Source: Luethyella okanaganae
GTDB lineage: Bacteria; Actinomycetota; Actinomycetes; Actinomycetales; Microbacteriaceae
Assembly: GCF_042660285.1 (NCBI RefSeq)
Contig: NZ_JBHSTP010000004.1
Location: forward strand, 124,001 to 188,000
Direction of reading: 5' to 3'
Length of the DNA: 64,000 nucleotides
Shown one piece after another: positions 7,914 to 15,557 of the stretch; the first letter of the stretch is position 1; each line of letters begins with the position of its first letter. The notes beneath the pieces were generated by a model, which saw nothing but the letters and a program-made list of their open reading frames with translations, was not told where the DNA came from and made no database searches. A program made the translations under genes and the position numbers.

Positions 7914-8852
7914 ATGGACACGACAGCGGGCACCCACATCACGAGACGCACGACAGACGACTCCCACGACCGGCGCACGTTCGAGACCGAGGTCATTGCC
8001 GCCGCGATCATCGTCTGGTTCCGTGAGAACGGGCGGGATCTGCCCTGGCGCCGCCCGGGCTTCACCGCCTGGGGCACCCTCGTGAGCGAGTTCATGCTGC
8101 AGCAGACACCGGTCAACCGAGTCATCCCGCATCTCGAAGCCTGGCTGGACCGCTGGCCGTCACCGGTCGAACTCGCCGCCGAACCGCCCGCATCGGCGGT
8201 GCGCGCTTGGGCGAGCCTCGGCTATCCGCGTCGCGCCCTATGGTTGCATGCGGCGGCCGTGGAGATCACCGAACGGCACGGGGGCACGGTACCCGAGGAC
8301 GTCGGTGCCCTGCTGGCGCTCAGCGGGGTCGGCGACTACACGGCGCGAGCCGTCGCCGCCTTCGCGTACGGCCATCGGCATCCGGTGGTGGACACGAACA
8401 CCCGCCGGGTCATCGCGCGAGCCGTCGACGGGCAGGGCGAGCCCGGACCGCCGAGCCGCCGCGACCTGACGGCGATGGAGGCCATCCTGCCCCGTGGCGT
8501 CGTGGAAGCGCGCACCTTCAACGCCGGCATCATGGAACTCGGTGCGATCGTCTGCACAGCTCGCGCACCCCGCTGCCAGGAATGTCCCATCCGCGAGGCG
8601 TGCGCTTGGCGCGCCCAGGGCTATCCACCGTACCTCGGGGCACGCAAGCCCACGCAGAAGAAGTATGAGGGCTCCGACCGCCAGGTGCGCGGCCTCATCA
8701 TGCGCGAGCTGCGCTCGACCCACCGACCGGTGACCGACACCGAGATCGAGCAGCTCTGGCCGGACGCCGTGCAACGCGACCGCGCGCTCACGGGTCTGCT
8801 CGGCGACGGCCTCGCGATCGCGACGGTCGACGGCTACACTCTCCCGTCGTGA
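7914..8852 (+). CDS. mutY: A/G-specific adenine DNA glycosylase
   Basis: MutY removes adenine mispaired with 8-oxoguanine. The catalytic Glu is in SEFMLQQTPVNRV, the helix-hairpin-helix is LSGVGDYTARAVAAFA, and the catalytic Asp is in PVVDTNTRRVIAR. The iron-sulphur loop CTARAPRCQECPIREAC shows the C-x6-C-x2-C-x5-C spacing. The protein is 312 residues from the ATG at 7914, chosen because TACGCT lies seven bases upstream. The C-terminal NUDIX-like 8-oxoG recognition domain is short compared with E. coli, as is usual in actinobacteria. Confidence 0.92.
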   Translation: MDTTAGTHITRRTTDDSHDRRTFETEVIAAAIIVWFRENGRDLPWRRPGFTAWGTLVSEFMLQQTPVNRVIPHLEAWLDRWPSPVELAAEPPASAVRAWASLGYPRRALWLHAAAVEITERHGGTVPEDVGALLALSGVGDYTARAVAAFAYGHRHPVVDTNTRRVIARAVDGQGEPGPPSRRDLTAMEAILPRGVVEARTFNAGIMELGAIVCTARAPRCQECPIREACAWRAQGYPPYLGARKPTQKKYEGSDRQVRGLIMRELRSTHRPVTDTEIEQLWPDAVQRDRALTGLLGDGLAIATVDGYTLPS

Positions 8853-8891
8853 GGCTCAGGACGGGAGGATCGGCGGCACCCGAACAGGCGA

Positions 8892-8897
8892 TAGCGT
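8892..8897 (+). promoter_or_regulatory. -10 box TAGCGT, leaderless start at 8904
   Basis: TAGCGT, six bases, then ATG at 8904. This favours 8904 over the in-frame ATG at 8898, which lies immediately after the hexamer. Confidence 0.45.
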
Positions 8898-8903
8898 ATG
8901 CTC

Positions 8904-10163
8904 ATGATCCGGATCCTCGTCTCCGCCCTCATCGGTGCCGCCGTCGCCGGAGCCGTCGCGTGGATCCTCTCGGCCGACGAGGCTTGGACCGGCCTGGTGG
9001 TCACGACCGCGATCGCGGCTGGCGTCTTGACCCCCCTAGTGCTCGTGGCCCGCAGTGCGAGCGGGGTCTTCGGAGCCGAGAGCAAGCCCGAGGACATCCA
9101 GCTCGCCCGGAGCGAAGGCCGGCTCGCTTTGGCGCGTGTGCTCGCCATTGCTAGGACCGGAACCTCGATCAACGACCAGCCACTGTGCGACATCGATCTG
9201 CTCGTGATGCCGCGCTTCGGCTCTCCCTATCAGGTGCGTACCCGGCGCCTCGTCGACATCGTCGAGATCCCGCGCCTGCAACCGGAGTGCGTCGTAGTGG
9301 TTGCGCTCGCGCAGAAGGCTCCCTCTGCGGTCGCTATCGTCATGAACCCGCCCGATGATTGGGCTGTGCAGGCGCTCTCGGACCAGGCCGTGCGTACAAC
9401 GCGGAGTGCGCCTGTCTGGGTGCCTCAAGCGAGCGCGGCGAATACCTCCAGACTACGGCGCATTCCCGTATGGGCATACGGCTTCGGTCTCCTCGCCGGA
9501 GCCGCGCTCGCGCTCATTCCGGCGTATCCGATCATGGCACAGCTCGTGAACGGTGAGACGACGCTCGACGAGGTGCGCTCGGCATCCGGGTGGGAGGGGC
9601 GGCAAGCCGCCGAGGAGGCCGGACAGGCCGAAGCGGCGGCCGAGGCCGACATCTTCGTAGGAGACAATGCGCGGCGGCAGGTCGACGCCCTCGTCGAGAA
9701 GGTCGGACCGTTCGTCACGAGCCTGAGCTTCTGGCGTGCCGACGTCGCCGCGAGCGCGCCGACGACTCCGGGAGCGCAGACGGTGGACCGCTTCAGCGTG
9801 TCCGCGCAGACCGTCACCCGCGACGGGGCAGACAGCACGCAGCCCGAGCCAGGAGAGCTCGTCGAAGAGCTCTTCGACGCGACCGCGGTCGACTACGGGA
9901 TCATGGGCGAGCTCATCACCGTCGCCCACGGATTGAGCGGTATCGATCCATCCGAGTCCTCCGACGGAGGACAGTGGGTCTATCTCGACAAGCGTCCGAT
10001 CTTCGTGAACGGCGAGACGCAGACGATGCTCACCTTCGACGTTCCCGTCGACGGCGAGTACTACAATGCGTGGATCACCTTCGACACGGGTGGGAATGTA
10101 CTCTCCATGCGCGGCGGCGCCCCCGGCTCGGCGAGCTATCTCGCCGAGCACCCGGCGGGCTAG
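8904..10163 (+). CDS. membrane protein of unknown function
   Basis: About 419 residues. Two hydrophobic helices lie at the N-terminus (ILVSALIGAAVAGAVAWIL and LVVTTAIAAGVLTPLVLV), followed by a soluble ~130-residue domain. A third helix is IPVWAYGFGLLAGAALALIPAY, then a second soluble domain of about 210 residues with an Ala/Glu-rich coiled segment (EEAGQAEAAAEADIF). The second soluble part would be on the opposite side of the membrane from the first. No known domain was recognised. It stands alone between mutY and the converging rbfA. Confidence 0.7.
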   Translation: MIRILVSALIGAAVAGAVAWILSADEAWTGLVVTTAIAAGVLTPLVLVARSASGVFGAESKPEDIQLARSEGRLALARVLAIARTGTSINDQPLCDIDLLVMPRFGSPYQVRTRRLVDIVEIPRLQPECVVVVALAQKAPSAVAIVMNPPDDWAVQALSDQAVRTTRSAPVWVPQASAANTSRLRRIPVWAYGFGLLAGAALALIPAYPIMAQLVNGETTLDEVRSASGWEGRQAAEEAGQAEAAAEADIFVGDNARRQVDALVEKVGPFVTSLSFWRADVAASAPTTPGAQTVDRFSVSAQTVTRDGADSTQPEPGELVEELFDATAVDYGIMGELITVAHGLSGIDPSESSDGGQWVYLDKRPIFVNGETQTMLTFDVPVDGEYYNAWITFDTGGNVLSMRGGAPGSASYLAEHPAG

Positions 10164-10316
10164 GCACCCACCCGGTGAGGGGAATGAGAAGATCCATCCT
10201 CTTTCTTTTCGAAGGATCTACTACTGCTGCTACCAGGCTGCACCCAGGTCTGTCCTGAACGCGGACAGCGACGCCGTCATGACGACGAATGACCACGAAA
10301 GCAATGGGTACACTCA

Positions 10317-10344
10317 TTCCCACCATCGACTTCCCACCATCGAC
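10317..10344. repeat. 14-bp tandem repeat in rbfA spacer
   Basis: TTCCCACCATCGAC is present twice in tandem, followed by a short TACGAA repeat. The whole spacer 10164..10415 between the convergent genes is visibly less GC-rich than its surroundings and holds no convincing gene. Confidence 0.8.
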
Positions 10345-10415
10345 GACTACGAATACGAATACGGAAACGCCCGACTCCTTCGAGCCGGGGACCTTTCATC
10401 AACGGCGGGACCAGG

Positions 10416-10943
10416 CTAAGCCTTGCCTGCCTCGTCTTCGGCCTCGGCCTCGGCCTCAGCCTCAGCCTTGTCTTCGGCTTCGGCTTCGGCGAGATCTTCG
10501 TCGAAGTCCTCGCCCTCGGCTTCTTCCCGCGGCTTGACGTAGGGGTCCGCGTCTCCCGCGTACTCCGCTGTCGCGGCCAAGCCGGCGACGGCGGTGTCGC
10601 GCTCGCGCGCCTCACGCAACAGACCTTCGATGTGCGCGGCGTTCTCGGGGATCGCATCGAGGATGAACTCGAGGGACGGAGTGAGCCGGGCCGTGATGTT
10701 CTTGCCGACCTCGCTGCGCAGCATCCCGGTCGCCGCTTTGAGAGCCGCAGCGGTGTCGGCACGTTCCTCCTCGGTTCCATACACCGTGTAAAACACCGAG
10801 GCATGCTGCAGGTCGCCGGTCATCTGAACGTCCGTGATGGTCACGAAACCGAGTCTCGGATCGCGGATGCCCCGCTCGAGGCGCTTCGCGACGATCACTT
10901 TGATGCGATCGGCCATCTTTCTGGCACGTGCCGGATCTGCCAT
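10416..10943 (-). CDS. rbfA: 30S ribosome-binding factor A with acidic tail
   Basis: RbfA binds the 30S subunit during late 16S rRNA maturation. Residues 1–115 are a typical KH-type RbfA domain: RKMADRIKVIVAKRLERGIRD, ITDVQMTGDLQHASVFYTVYG and LEFILDAIPENAAHIEGLL. After residue 130 comes a tail of about 45 residues made of Glu/Asp/Ala, with an EAEAEAEAED run; most RbfA proteins lack it. The start is ATG at 10943 with GGAGAG upstream. It follows infB after 129 bp that contain a hairpin, so it may have its own promoter. Confidence 0.93.
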   Translation of the reverse strand: MADPARARKMADRIKVIVAKRLERGIRDPRLGFVTITDVQMTGDLQHASVFYTVYGTEEERADTAAALKAATGMLRSEVGKNITARLTPSLEFILDAIPENAAHIEGLLREARERDTAVAGLAATAEYAGDADPYVKPREEAEGEDFDEDLAEAEAEDKAEAEAEAEAEDEAGKA

Positions 10944-11012
10944 GGTCTTCTCTCCTGCGTGGGGTCGTGCATAGACGCTACCGCGTCGGAATCAGATATG
11001 AGAACGGCCGGA

Positions 11013-11040
11013 AGCCGAGAGCACGTCTCGTGTCTCGGCT
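11013..11040 (-). terminator. hairpin after infB
   Basis: AGCCGAGA at 11013..11020 pairs with TCTCGGCT at 11033..11040, and CACG/CGTG inside extends the stem around a short loop. It lies 33 bp downstream of the infB stop. There is no T-run, as is common for actinobacterial hairpins. Confidence 0.55.
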
Positions 11041-11072
11041 ACCGGTGCTCGGTCGGAGCGCCCAACGGCGCG

Positions 11073-13856
11073 TCAGCCGCGCAGCTTCTCCTTGAGCTCG
11101 ATCGTCTCGATCTCGTCGCCGATCTGGATGTCGTTGAACTTGCCGAGACCGATACCGGCCTCGAAATCCGTACGCACCTCGGTGACGTCGTCCTTGAAAC
11201 GGCGCAGCGACTCGATCGCGAGATTGTCCCCCACGACGACCCCGTCGCGGATGACCCGCGCCTTGGCGTTGCGAGTGATCGTTCCGGAGCGCACGATGAC
11301 ACCGGCGATGTTGCCGAACTTCGAGGAGCGGAAGATCTCGCGGATCTCGGCGACACCGGACTGGACTTCTTCGTACTCAGGCTTGAGCATGCCCTTGAGC
11401 GAGCTCTCGATCTCGTCGATCGCGTTGTAGATGACCGAGTAGAAGCGGATGTCGACACCCTCGCGCGCGGCGCGCTCGCGCGCCTTCGTGTCCGGACGCA
11501 CGTTGAAGCCCACGATGATCGCATTGTCGATCGTCGCGAGGTTGACATCCGACTCGGTGATCGCACCCACACCGCGGTGGATGATGCGGAGCTGGACGCT
11601 GTCGTCGACCTCGATCTTGAGCAACGACTCCTCGAGCGCCTCGACGGCGCCGGAGACGTCGCCCTTGAGGATGAGGTTGAGCGACTCGACCTTGCCCTCT
11701 TCGAGCGCGCGGGTGAAGTCTTCGAGGCTGATGCGCTTGCGGGCGCGTGCGAGCTGCGCGTTGCGCTCGGCCGCCTCGCGCTTCTCGGCGATCTGACGAG
11801 CCGTGCGGTCCTCGTCGGTGACGAGGAAGGTGTCGCCTGCACGCGGGACGCTCGAGAGACCCTGCACCTGAACGGGACGCGACGGGTAGGCGGCCTCGAC
11901 CGAATCGCCGTTCTCGTCGGCCATGGCACGAACACGTCCGTAGGCAGTTCCGGCGACGATCGAGTCGCCGACACGCAGCGTTCCCGACTGGATGAGCACG
12001 GTTGCAACCGCACCACGGCCTTTGTCGAGCTTGGCCTCGATGGCCACGCCGCGAGCGTCCTTGTGCGGGTTCGCCCGCAGATCGAGACCGGCGTCAGCCG
12101 TCAGCAGCACAGCGTCGAGGAGGTCTTGGATGCCGATGTTGTTGCGAGCGGACACGTCGACGAACATGACGTCGCCGCCGTATTCCTCGGCGACCAGTCC
12201 GAACTCGGTGAGCTGCTGGCGCACCTTCTGCGGATTGGCGTCTTCCTTATCGATCTTGTTGACGGCGACCACGACCGGCACATTCGCCGCCTGAGCGTGG
12301 TTGAGCGCTTCGATCGTCTGTGGCATGATGCCGTCGTCGGCCGCGACAACGAGGATCGCGATGTCGGTGACCTGTGCGCCACGAGCACGCATGGCGGTGA
12401 ACGCCTCGTGACCGGGGGTGTCGATGAAGGTGATGGCACGCTCGAGGCCTTCGTGCTCGGTCCACACCTGATAGGCACCGATATGCTGCGTGATGCCTCC
12501 CGCCTCGCCGGCGACGACGTTCGCATTGCGGATGGCGTCGAGCAGTCGGGTCTTACCGTGGTCGACGTGGCCCATGACGGTCACGACCGGTGGACGAATC
12601 TCGAGGTCTTCGTCGGTCTCGTCCTCGAGTTCCTGATCGAGATCGATGTCGAAGCCCTCGAGCAGTTCACGATCCTCTTCTTCAGGAGAGACGACGAGGA
12701 TCTTGTAACCGAGTTCCTCGCCGAGAATGGCGAAAGTGGCCTCGTCGAGCGACTCCGTCGCCGTCGCCATCTCTCCGAGATGGAACAGCACGGTCACGAG
12801 GTTGCCGGGGCTGGCATCGATCTTGTCGGCGAAGTCCGTGATCGAGGCACCACGGCGCAGTCGGACGACGGTGTCGCCGTCGCCACGGGGAACGCTGACG
12901 CCACCGAGCGATGGGGCCTCCCGCAGCTCGAACTCTTGCCGCTTCGTCCGCTTCGACTTGCGAGCCTTGCTCTTGCCGCCACCGCGACCGAACGCTCCAG
13001 CCGTTCCACCGCCGGGGCCACGACCACGACCGCCGCCGCCGGCCGGGCGTGGAGCGAAACCGCCACCGGCACCCGGGGCGCCACCAGCGCCACCAGGACG
13101 TTGGAAACCTCCTCCGGCCGGGCGGGCTCCGCCCGCACCACCGGGGCGCTGGAAGCCACCGGCGCCCGGACGCTGGCCGAAGCCGACCGGGCGCTGGCCC
13201 ATGCCGGGACCACCCGGACGCGGCGAACCGGGGCGCTGAGCCGCCGGACGCGGGATGTTGCTCGGAGTCGGACGCTGACCCATGCCTTGTGCGCTCGCGA
13301 ACGGGTTGTTGCCCGGCCGTGGGTTCGCGGGACGCTGACCCATGCCCTGATTGGAGGCGAAGGGGTTGTTGCCGGGGCGGGGAGCGCCAGGACGGGGCGC
13401 GCCGGGGCGAGGGATCGACGAGTTCGTGGTTGTGGAAGCCGGAGCACTCGCAGACGAAGCGGCCGGGGCATCCGTCGACGTCGCGGCCTCGGCGGCGGCG
13501 GCGCGCTCCTCAGCCTGGGCCTGACGCTCGGCAACAGTGAGCGGGGCGACCGGAACTGGAACGGCCTCGGCCACAGGGGCCTCCTGAGCCTCCTTGACGA
13601 CCGGAGCGGCAGGGGCTTGGGGGGTGGGCTTCGCCGCCGCAGGCTTCGCCGCAGCGGGCTTGGTCGGTGCCTCGGCGGCCTGGACGGAGACACCGTCCGC
13701 CTCGAGAGCAGCCTTCAGCCGCCGGGCGACCGGCGGAGCGATACTGGAAGACGGGCCCTTGACGAACTCGCCCATCTCCTTGAGTTTCGCAAGAGCGATC
13801 TTGCTGTCTACACCGATCTCGCTTGCGATCTCGTGCACGCGTGGATTTGCAGCCAC
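11073..13856 (-). CDS. infB: translation initiation factor IF-2
   Basis: IF-2 is the GTPase that places initiator tRNA on the ribosome. The N-terminal IF2_N module is VHEIASEIGVDSKIALAKLK. It is followed by an Ala/Pro region and a Gly/Arg/Pro-rich region with repeated GMGQRP and NPFAS units (about residues 130–300). The G domain begins near residue 428: GHVDHGKT (G1), DTPGHEAF (G3) and NKID (G4). Domains II–IV follow to residue 927. GTG at 13856 is preferred because AGGAG lies four bases upstream and the protein then starts VAANPRVHEIAS. It is in the nusA–ylxR–infB run. Confidence 0.96.
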   Translation of the reverse strand: MAANPRVHEIASEIGVDSKIALAKLKEMGEFVKGPSSSIAPPVARRLKAALEADGVSVQAAEAPTKPAAAKPAAAKPTPQAPAAPVVKEAQEAPVAEAVPVPVAPLTVAERQAQAEERAAAAEAATSTDAPAASSASAPASTTTNSSIPRPGAPRPGAPRPGNNPFASNQGMGQRPANPRPGNNPFASAQGMGQRPTPSNIPRPAAQRPGSPRPGGPGMGQRPVGFGQRPGAGGFQRPGGAGGARPAGGGFQRPGGAGGAPGAGGGFAPRPAGGGGRGRGPGGGTAGAFGRGGGKSKARKSKRTKRQEFELREAPSLGGVSVPRGDGDTVVRLRRGASITDFADKIDASPGNLVTVLFHLGEMATATESLDEATFAILGEELGYKILVVSPEEEDRELLEGFDIDLDQELEDETDEDLEIRPPVVTVMGHVDHGKTRLLDAIRNANVVAGEAGGITQHIGAYQVWTEHEGLERAITFIDTPGHEAFTAMRARGAQVTDIAILVVAADDGIMPQTIEALNHAQAANVPVVVAVNKIDKEDANPQKVRQQLTEFGLVAEEYGGDVMFVDVSARNNIGIQDLLDAVLLTADAGLDLRANPHKDARGVAIEAKLDKGRGAVATVLIQSGTLRVGDSIVAGTAYGRVRAMADENGDSVEAAYPSRPVQVQGLSSVPRAGDTFLVTDEDRTARQIAEKREAAERNAQLARARKRISLEDFTRALEEGKVESLNLILKGDVSGAVEALEESLLKIEVDDSVQLRIIHRGVGAITESDVNLATIDNAIIVGFNVRPDTKARERAAREGVDIRFYSVIYNAIDEIESSLKGMLKPEYEEVQSGVAEIREIFRSSKFGNIAGVIVRSGTITRNAKARVIRDGVVVGDNLAIESLRRFKDDVTEVRTDFEAGIGLGKFNDIQIGDEIETIELKEKLRG

Positions 13857-13942
13857 AATTCTCCTGTTCCGGGTCTGCACCCGGACAGGGGCAGACCATT
13901 AAAAAAGACGGACGGGTCTCATTTCGAGCCGCTCATTAGTTG

Positions 13943-14206
13943 TCACTCATTGGTGATCACTGTGCCGTTCAGCCTGTTCTCTAAAGTTTCCGTGTCGAGC
14001 GCCTCGTTCGCCTTGAGCGCCCGCCCGAAGGCCCGGCGCTGCACGGCTGAGCGAAAACACTCAAGAGTCGGATGCAGCCACGCGCCACGCCCGGGAAGTG
14101 TGGCGGTGTCATCCACCACAAGTTCTGATCCCCGGGCCACGACCCTCAGAAGAGAGGATCTCGGATCACGCGAACGGCACCCAACGCACGTTCTAACGGG
14201 TTCCAT
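13943..14206 (-). CDS. ylxR: YlxR-family RNA-binding protein (DUF448)
   Basis: 87 residues. The opening MEPVRTCVGCRSRDPRSSLLRVV, with its Cys-x2-Cys and Arg cluster, is the signature of the YlxR/DUF448 family, and GRGAWLHPTLECFRSAVQRRAFGRAL is its second conserved block. The family is encoded between nusA and infB in most Gram-positives and is thought to bind RNA. The start is ATG at 14206 with GGAGGAG upstream. 141 bp separate it from nusA and 86 bp from infB. Confidence 0.9.
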   Translation of the reverse strand: MEPVRTCVGCRSRDPRSSLLRVVARGSELVVDDTATLPGRGAWLHPTLECFRSAVQRRAFGRALKANEALDTETLENRLNGTVITNE

Positions 14207-14347
14207 GTTAGCACTCCTCCTCGAGGCGAGAGGCCGGGGACAAGGTCTGCGCGAGCACAGCCTCGTGCGTTCTCGTCACGATCGAGGCTACGTCACGTGC
14301 GCGTGCAGCTCGCGCTTTCGCGAAAGCCGGCTGGCTCCCAAGGCGCC

Positions 14348-15346
14348 TTAGTCCTCTTCGAGGATCGAGTCGGGCTGGATGTCGATCTTCGCGCCCGTCA
14401 GCTTGGCGGCGAGGCGGGCGTTCTGCCCCTCCTTGCCGATCGCGAGCGAAAGCTGGTAGTCCGGCACGAGCGCCCGAACGGCCTTGAGCGACTCGTCGAT
14501 GACGAAGGCACTCGTGACCTTCGCGGGCGAGAGCGCACTCGAGACGAAGGTGGCGAGATCCTCCGAGTAGTCGACGATGTCGATCTTCTCGTTGTTGAGC
14601 TCTGCCGTCACCGCACGCACACGCTGGCCGAGCTCGCCGATGCACGCGCCCTTGGCGTTCACACCCGGCTCGGTCGCACGCACAGCGATCTTGGTGCGAT
14701 GGCCGGCCTCGCGAGCCAGGGACACGATCTCGACGACCCCGCTCGCGATCTCGGGAACCTCGAGCGCGAACAGCTTGCGCACGAGCGCGGGATGCGTGCG
14801 GGAGACCGTGATCTGCGGCCCCCTGAGCCCCTTGCTGACGCTCGTCACGTACACGCGGATACGCGACCCGTGGTTGTACTCCTCACCGGGAACCTGCTCC
14901 TCGGGCGGTAGGATCGCCTCGACGCTGCCGAGATCGACGTGGATCATGCGCGGGTTCGGCCCCTGCTGGATCACACCGGCGACGATATCGCCCTCGCGTC
15001 CGCGGAACTCACCGAGCACCGCGTCGTCTGCGATGTCGCGCAGCCGCTGGTTGATGATCTGCTTGGCCGCGAAGGCGGCGATCCGGCCGAAGTCGCTCGG
15101 GCTGTCCTCGGCCTCGCCGACGACGTTGCCCTCCTCGTCGAGCTCCGGTACGAAGACCGAGACGTGGCCGCTTTTGCGGTCGAGATGCACACGCGCGCCA
15201 TCCGGGTTCAGATGCCCGTGTGCGGCCGGATTGACGTGCTTGAGGTACGCGGTCAAGATGGCCTGTTCGATGATCTCCACGAGTTCCTCGAAGGGGATGT
15301 CTTTCTCGCGTTCCATCAGACGCAGGACGCTGAGGTCGATGTCCAT
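14348..15346 (-). CDS. nusA: transcription termination/antitermination factor NusA
   Basis: NusA modulates RNA polymerase pausing, termination and antitermination. It has an N-terminal polymerase-binding domain (MDIDLSVLRLMEREKDIPFEELVEII...), an S1 domain around VAGVIQQGPNPRMIHVDLGSVEA, and two KH domains including GACIGELGQRVRAVTAEL and SLAIGKEGQNARLAAKLTG. The 332-residue length lacks the C-terminal acidic repeats of E. coli NusA, which is normal for actinobacteria. The start is ATG at 15346 with GAGGAGG upstream. rimP, usually just upstream, is missing. Confidence 0.96.
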   Translation of the reverse strand: MDIDLSVLRLMEREKDIPFEELVEIIEQAILTAYLKHVNPAAHGHLNPDGARVHLDRKSGHVSVFVPELDEEGNVVGEAEDSPSDFGRIAAFAAKQIINQRLRDIADDAVLGEFRGREGDIVAGVIQQGPNPRMIHVDLGSVEAILPPEEQVPGEEYNHGSRIRVYVTSVSKGLRGPQITVSRTHPALVRKLFALEVPEIASGVVEIVSLAREAGHRTKIAVRATEPGVNAKGACIGELGQRVRAVTAELNNEKIDIVDYSEDLATFVSSALSPAKVTSAFVIDESLKAVRALVPDYQLSLAIGKEGQNARLAAKLTGAKIDIQPDSILEED

Positions 15347-15478
15347 TGCCGGCCTCCTCTATTCATCTATTCAAGTCTCACCGCCGCACCACCGCACAGC
15401 GGGCTAGAGGTCTAAGTTACCCGACTCCCACGACTCCCGTCACCACTGGCAGCATTCGCTTCGCGCATCCCAACGCAC

Positions 15479-15535
15479 CGAACCGGCAGTCGCCGCCGCT
15501 ATGGCGCTCCCATAGGGGCGACGACTGCCGGTTCG
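15479..15535. repeat. 57-bp palindromic element, copy A
   Basis: The outer arms CGAACCGGCAGTCG and CGACTGCCGGTTCG (15479..15492 and 15522..15535) are a perfect inverted repeat. The stem continues with one mismatch, and an inner CTATGG/CCATAG hairpin fills the middle. It matches copy B at 17758 in 49 of 57 positions, including the loop. It lies 22 bp after the stop of the phosphatase gene and could act as its terminator. Confidence 0.85.
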
Positions 15536-15557
15536 AGGAACAACTACGAGGGACGAC

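Noticed and set aside
10189..10220. AGATCC / GGATCT inverted pair after the 8904 gene
   Set aside because: Six-base arms with an 18-base loop are not a convincing terminator.
14314..14327. Short palindrome GCTTTCGCGAAAGC after nusA
   Set aside because: Only 14 bp with no loop or extension; too weak to call as a terminator.
10632..14351. 1239-codon open frame on the plus strand
   Set aside because: It is antisense to infB and rbfA. Its residue composition (Asp/Val/Arg/Leu-rich without motifs) is the usual mirror of a GC-rich gene on the other strand.
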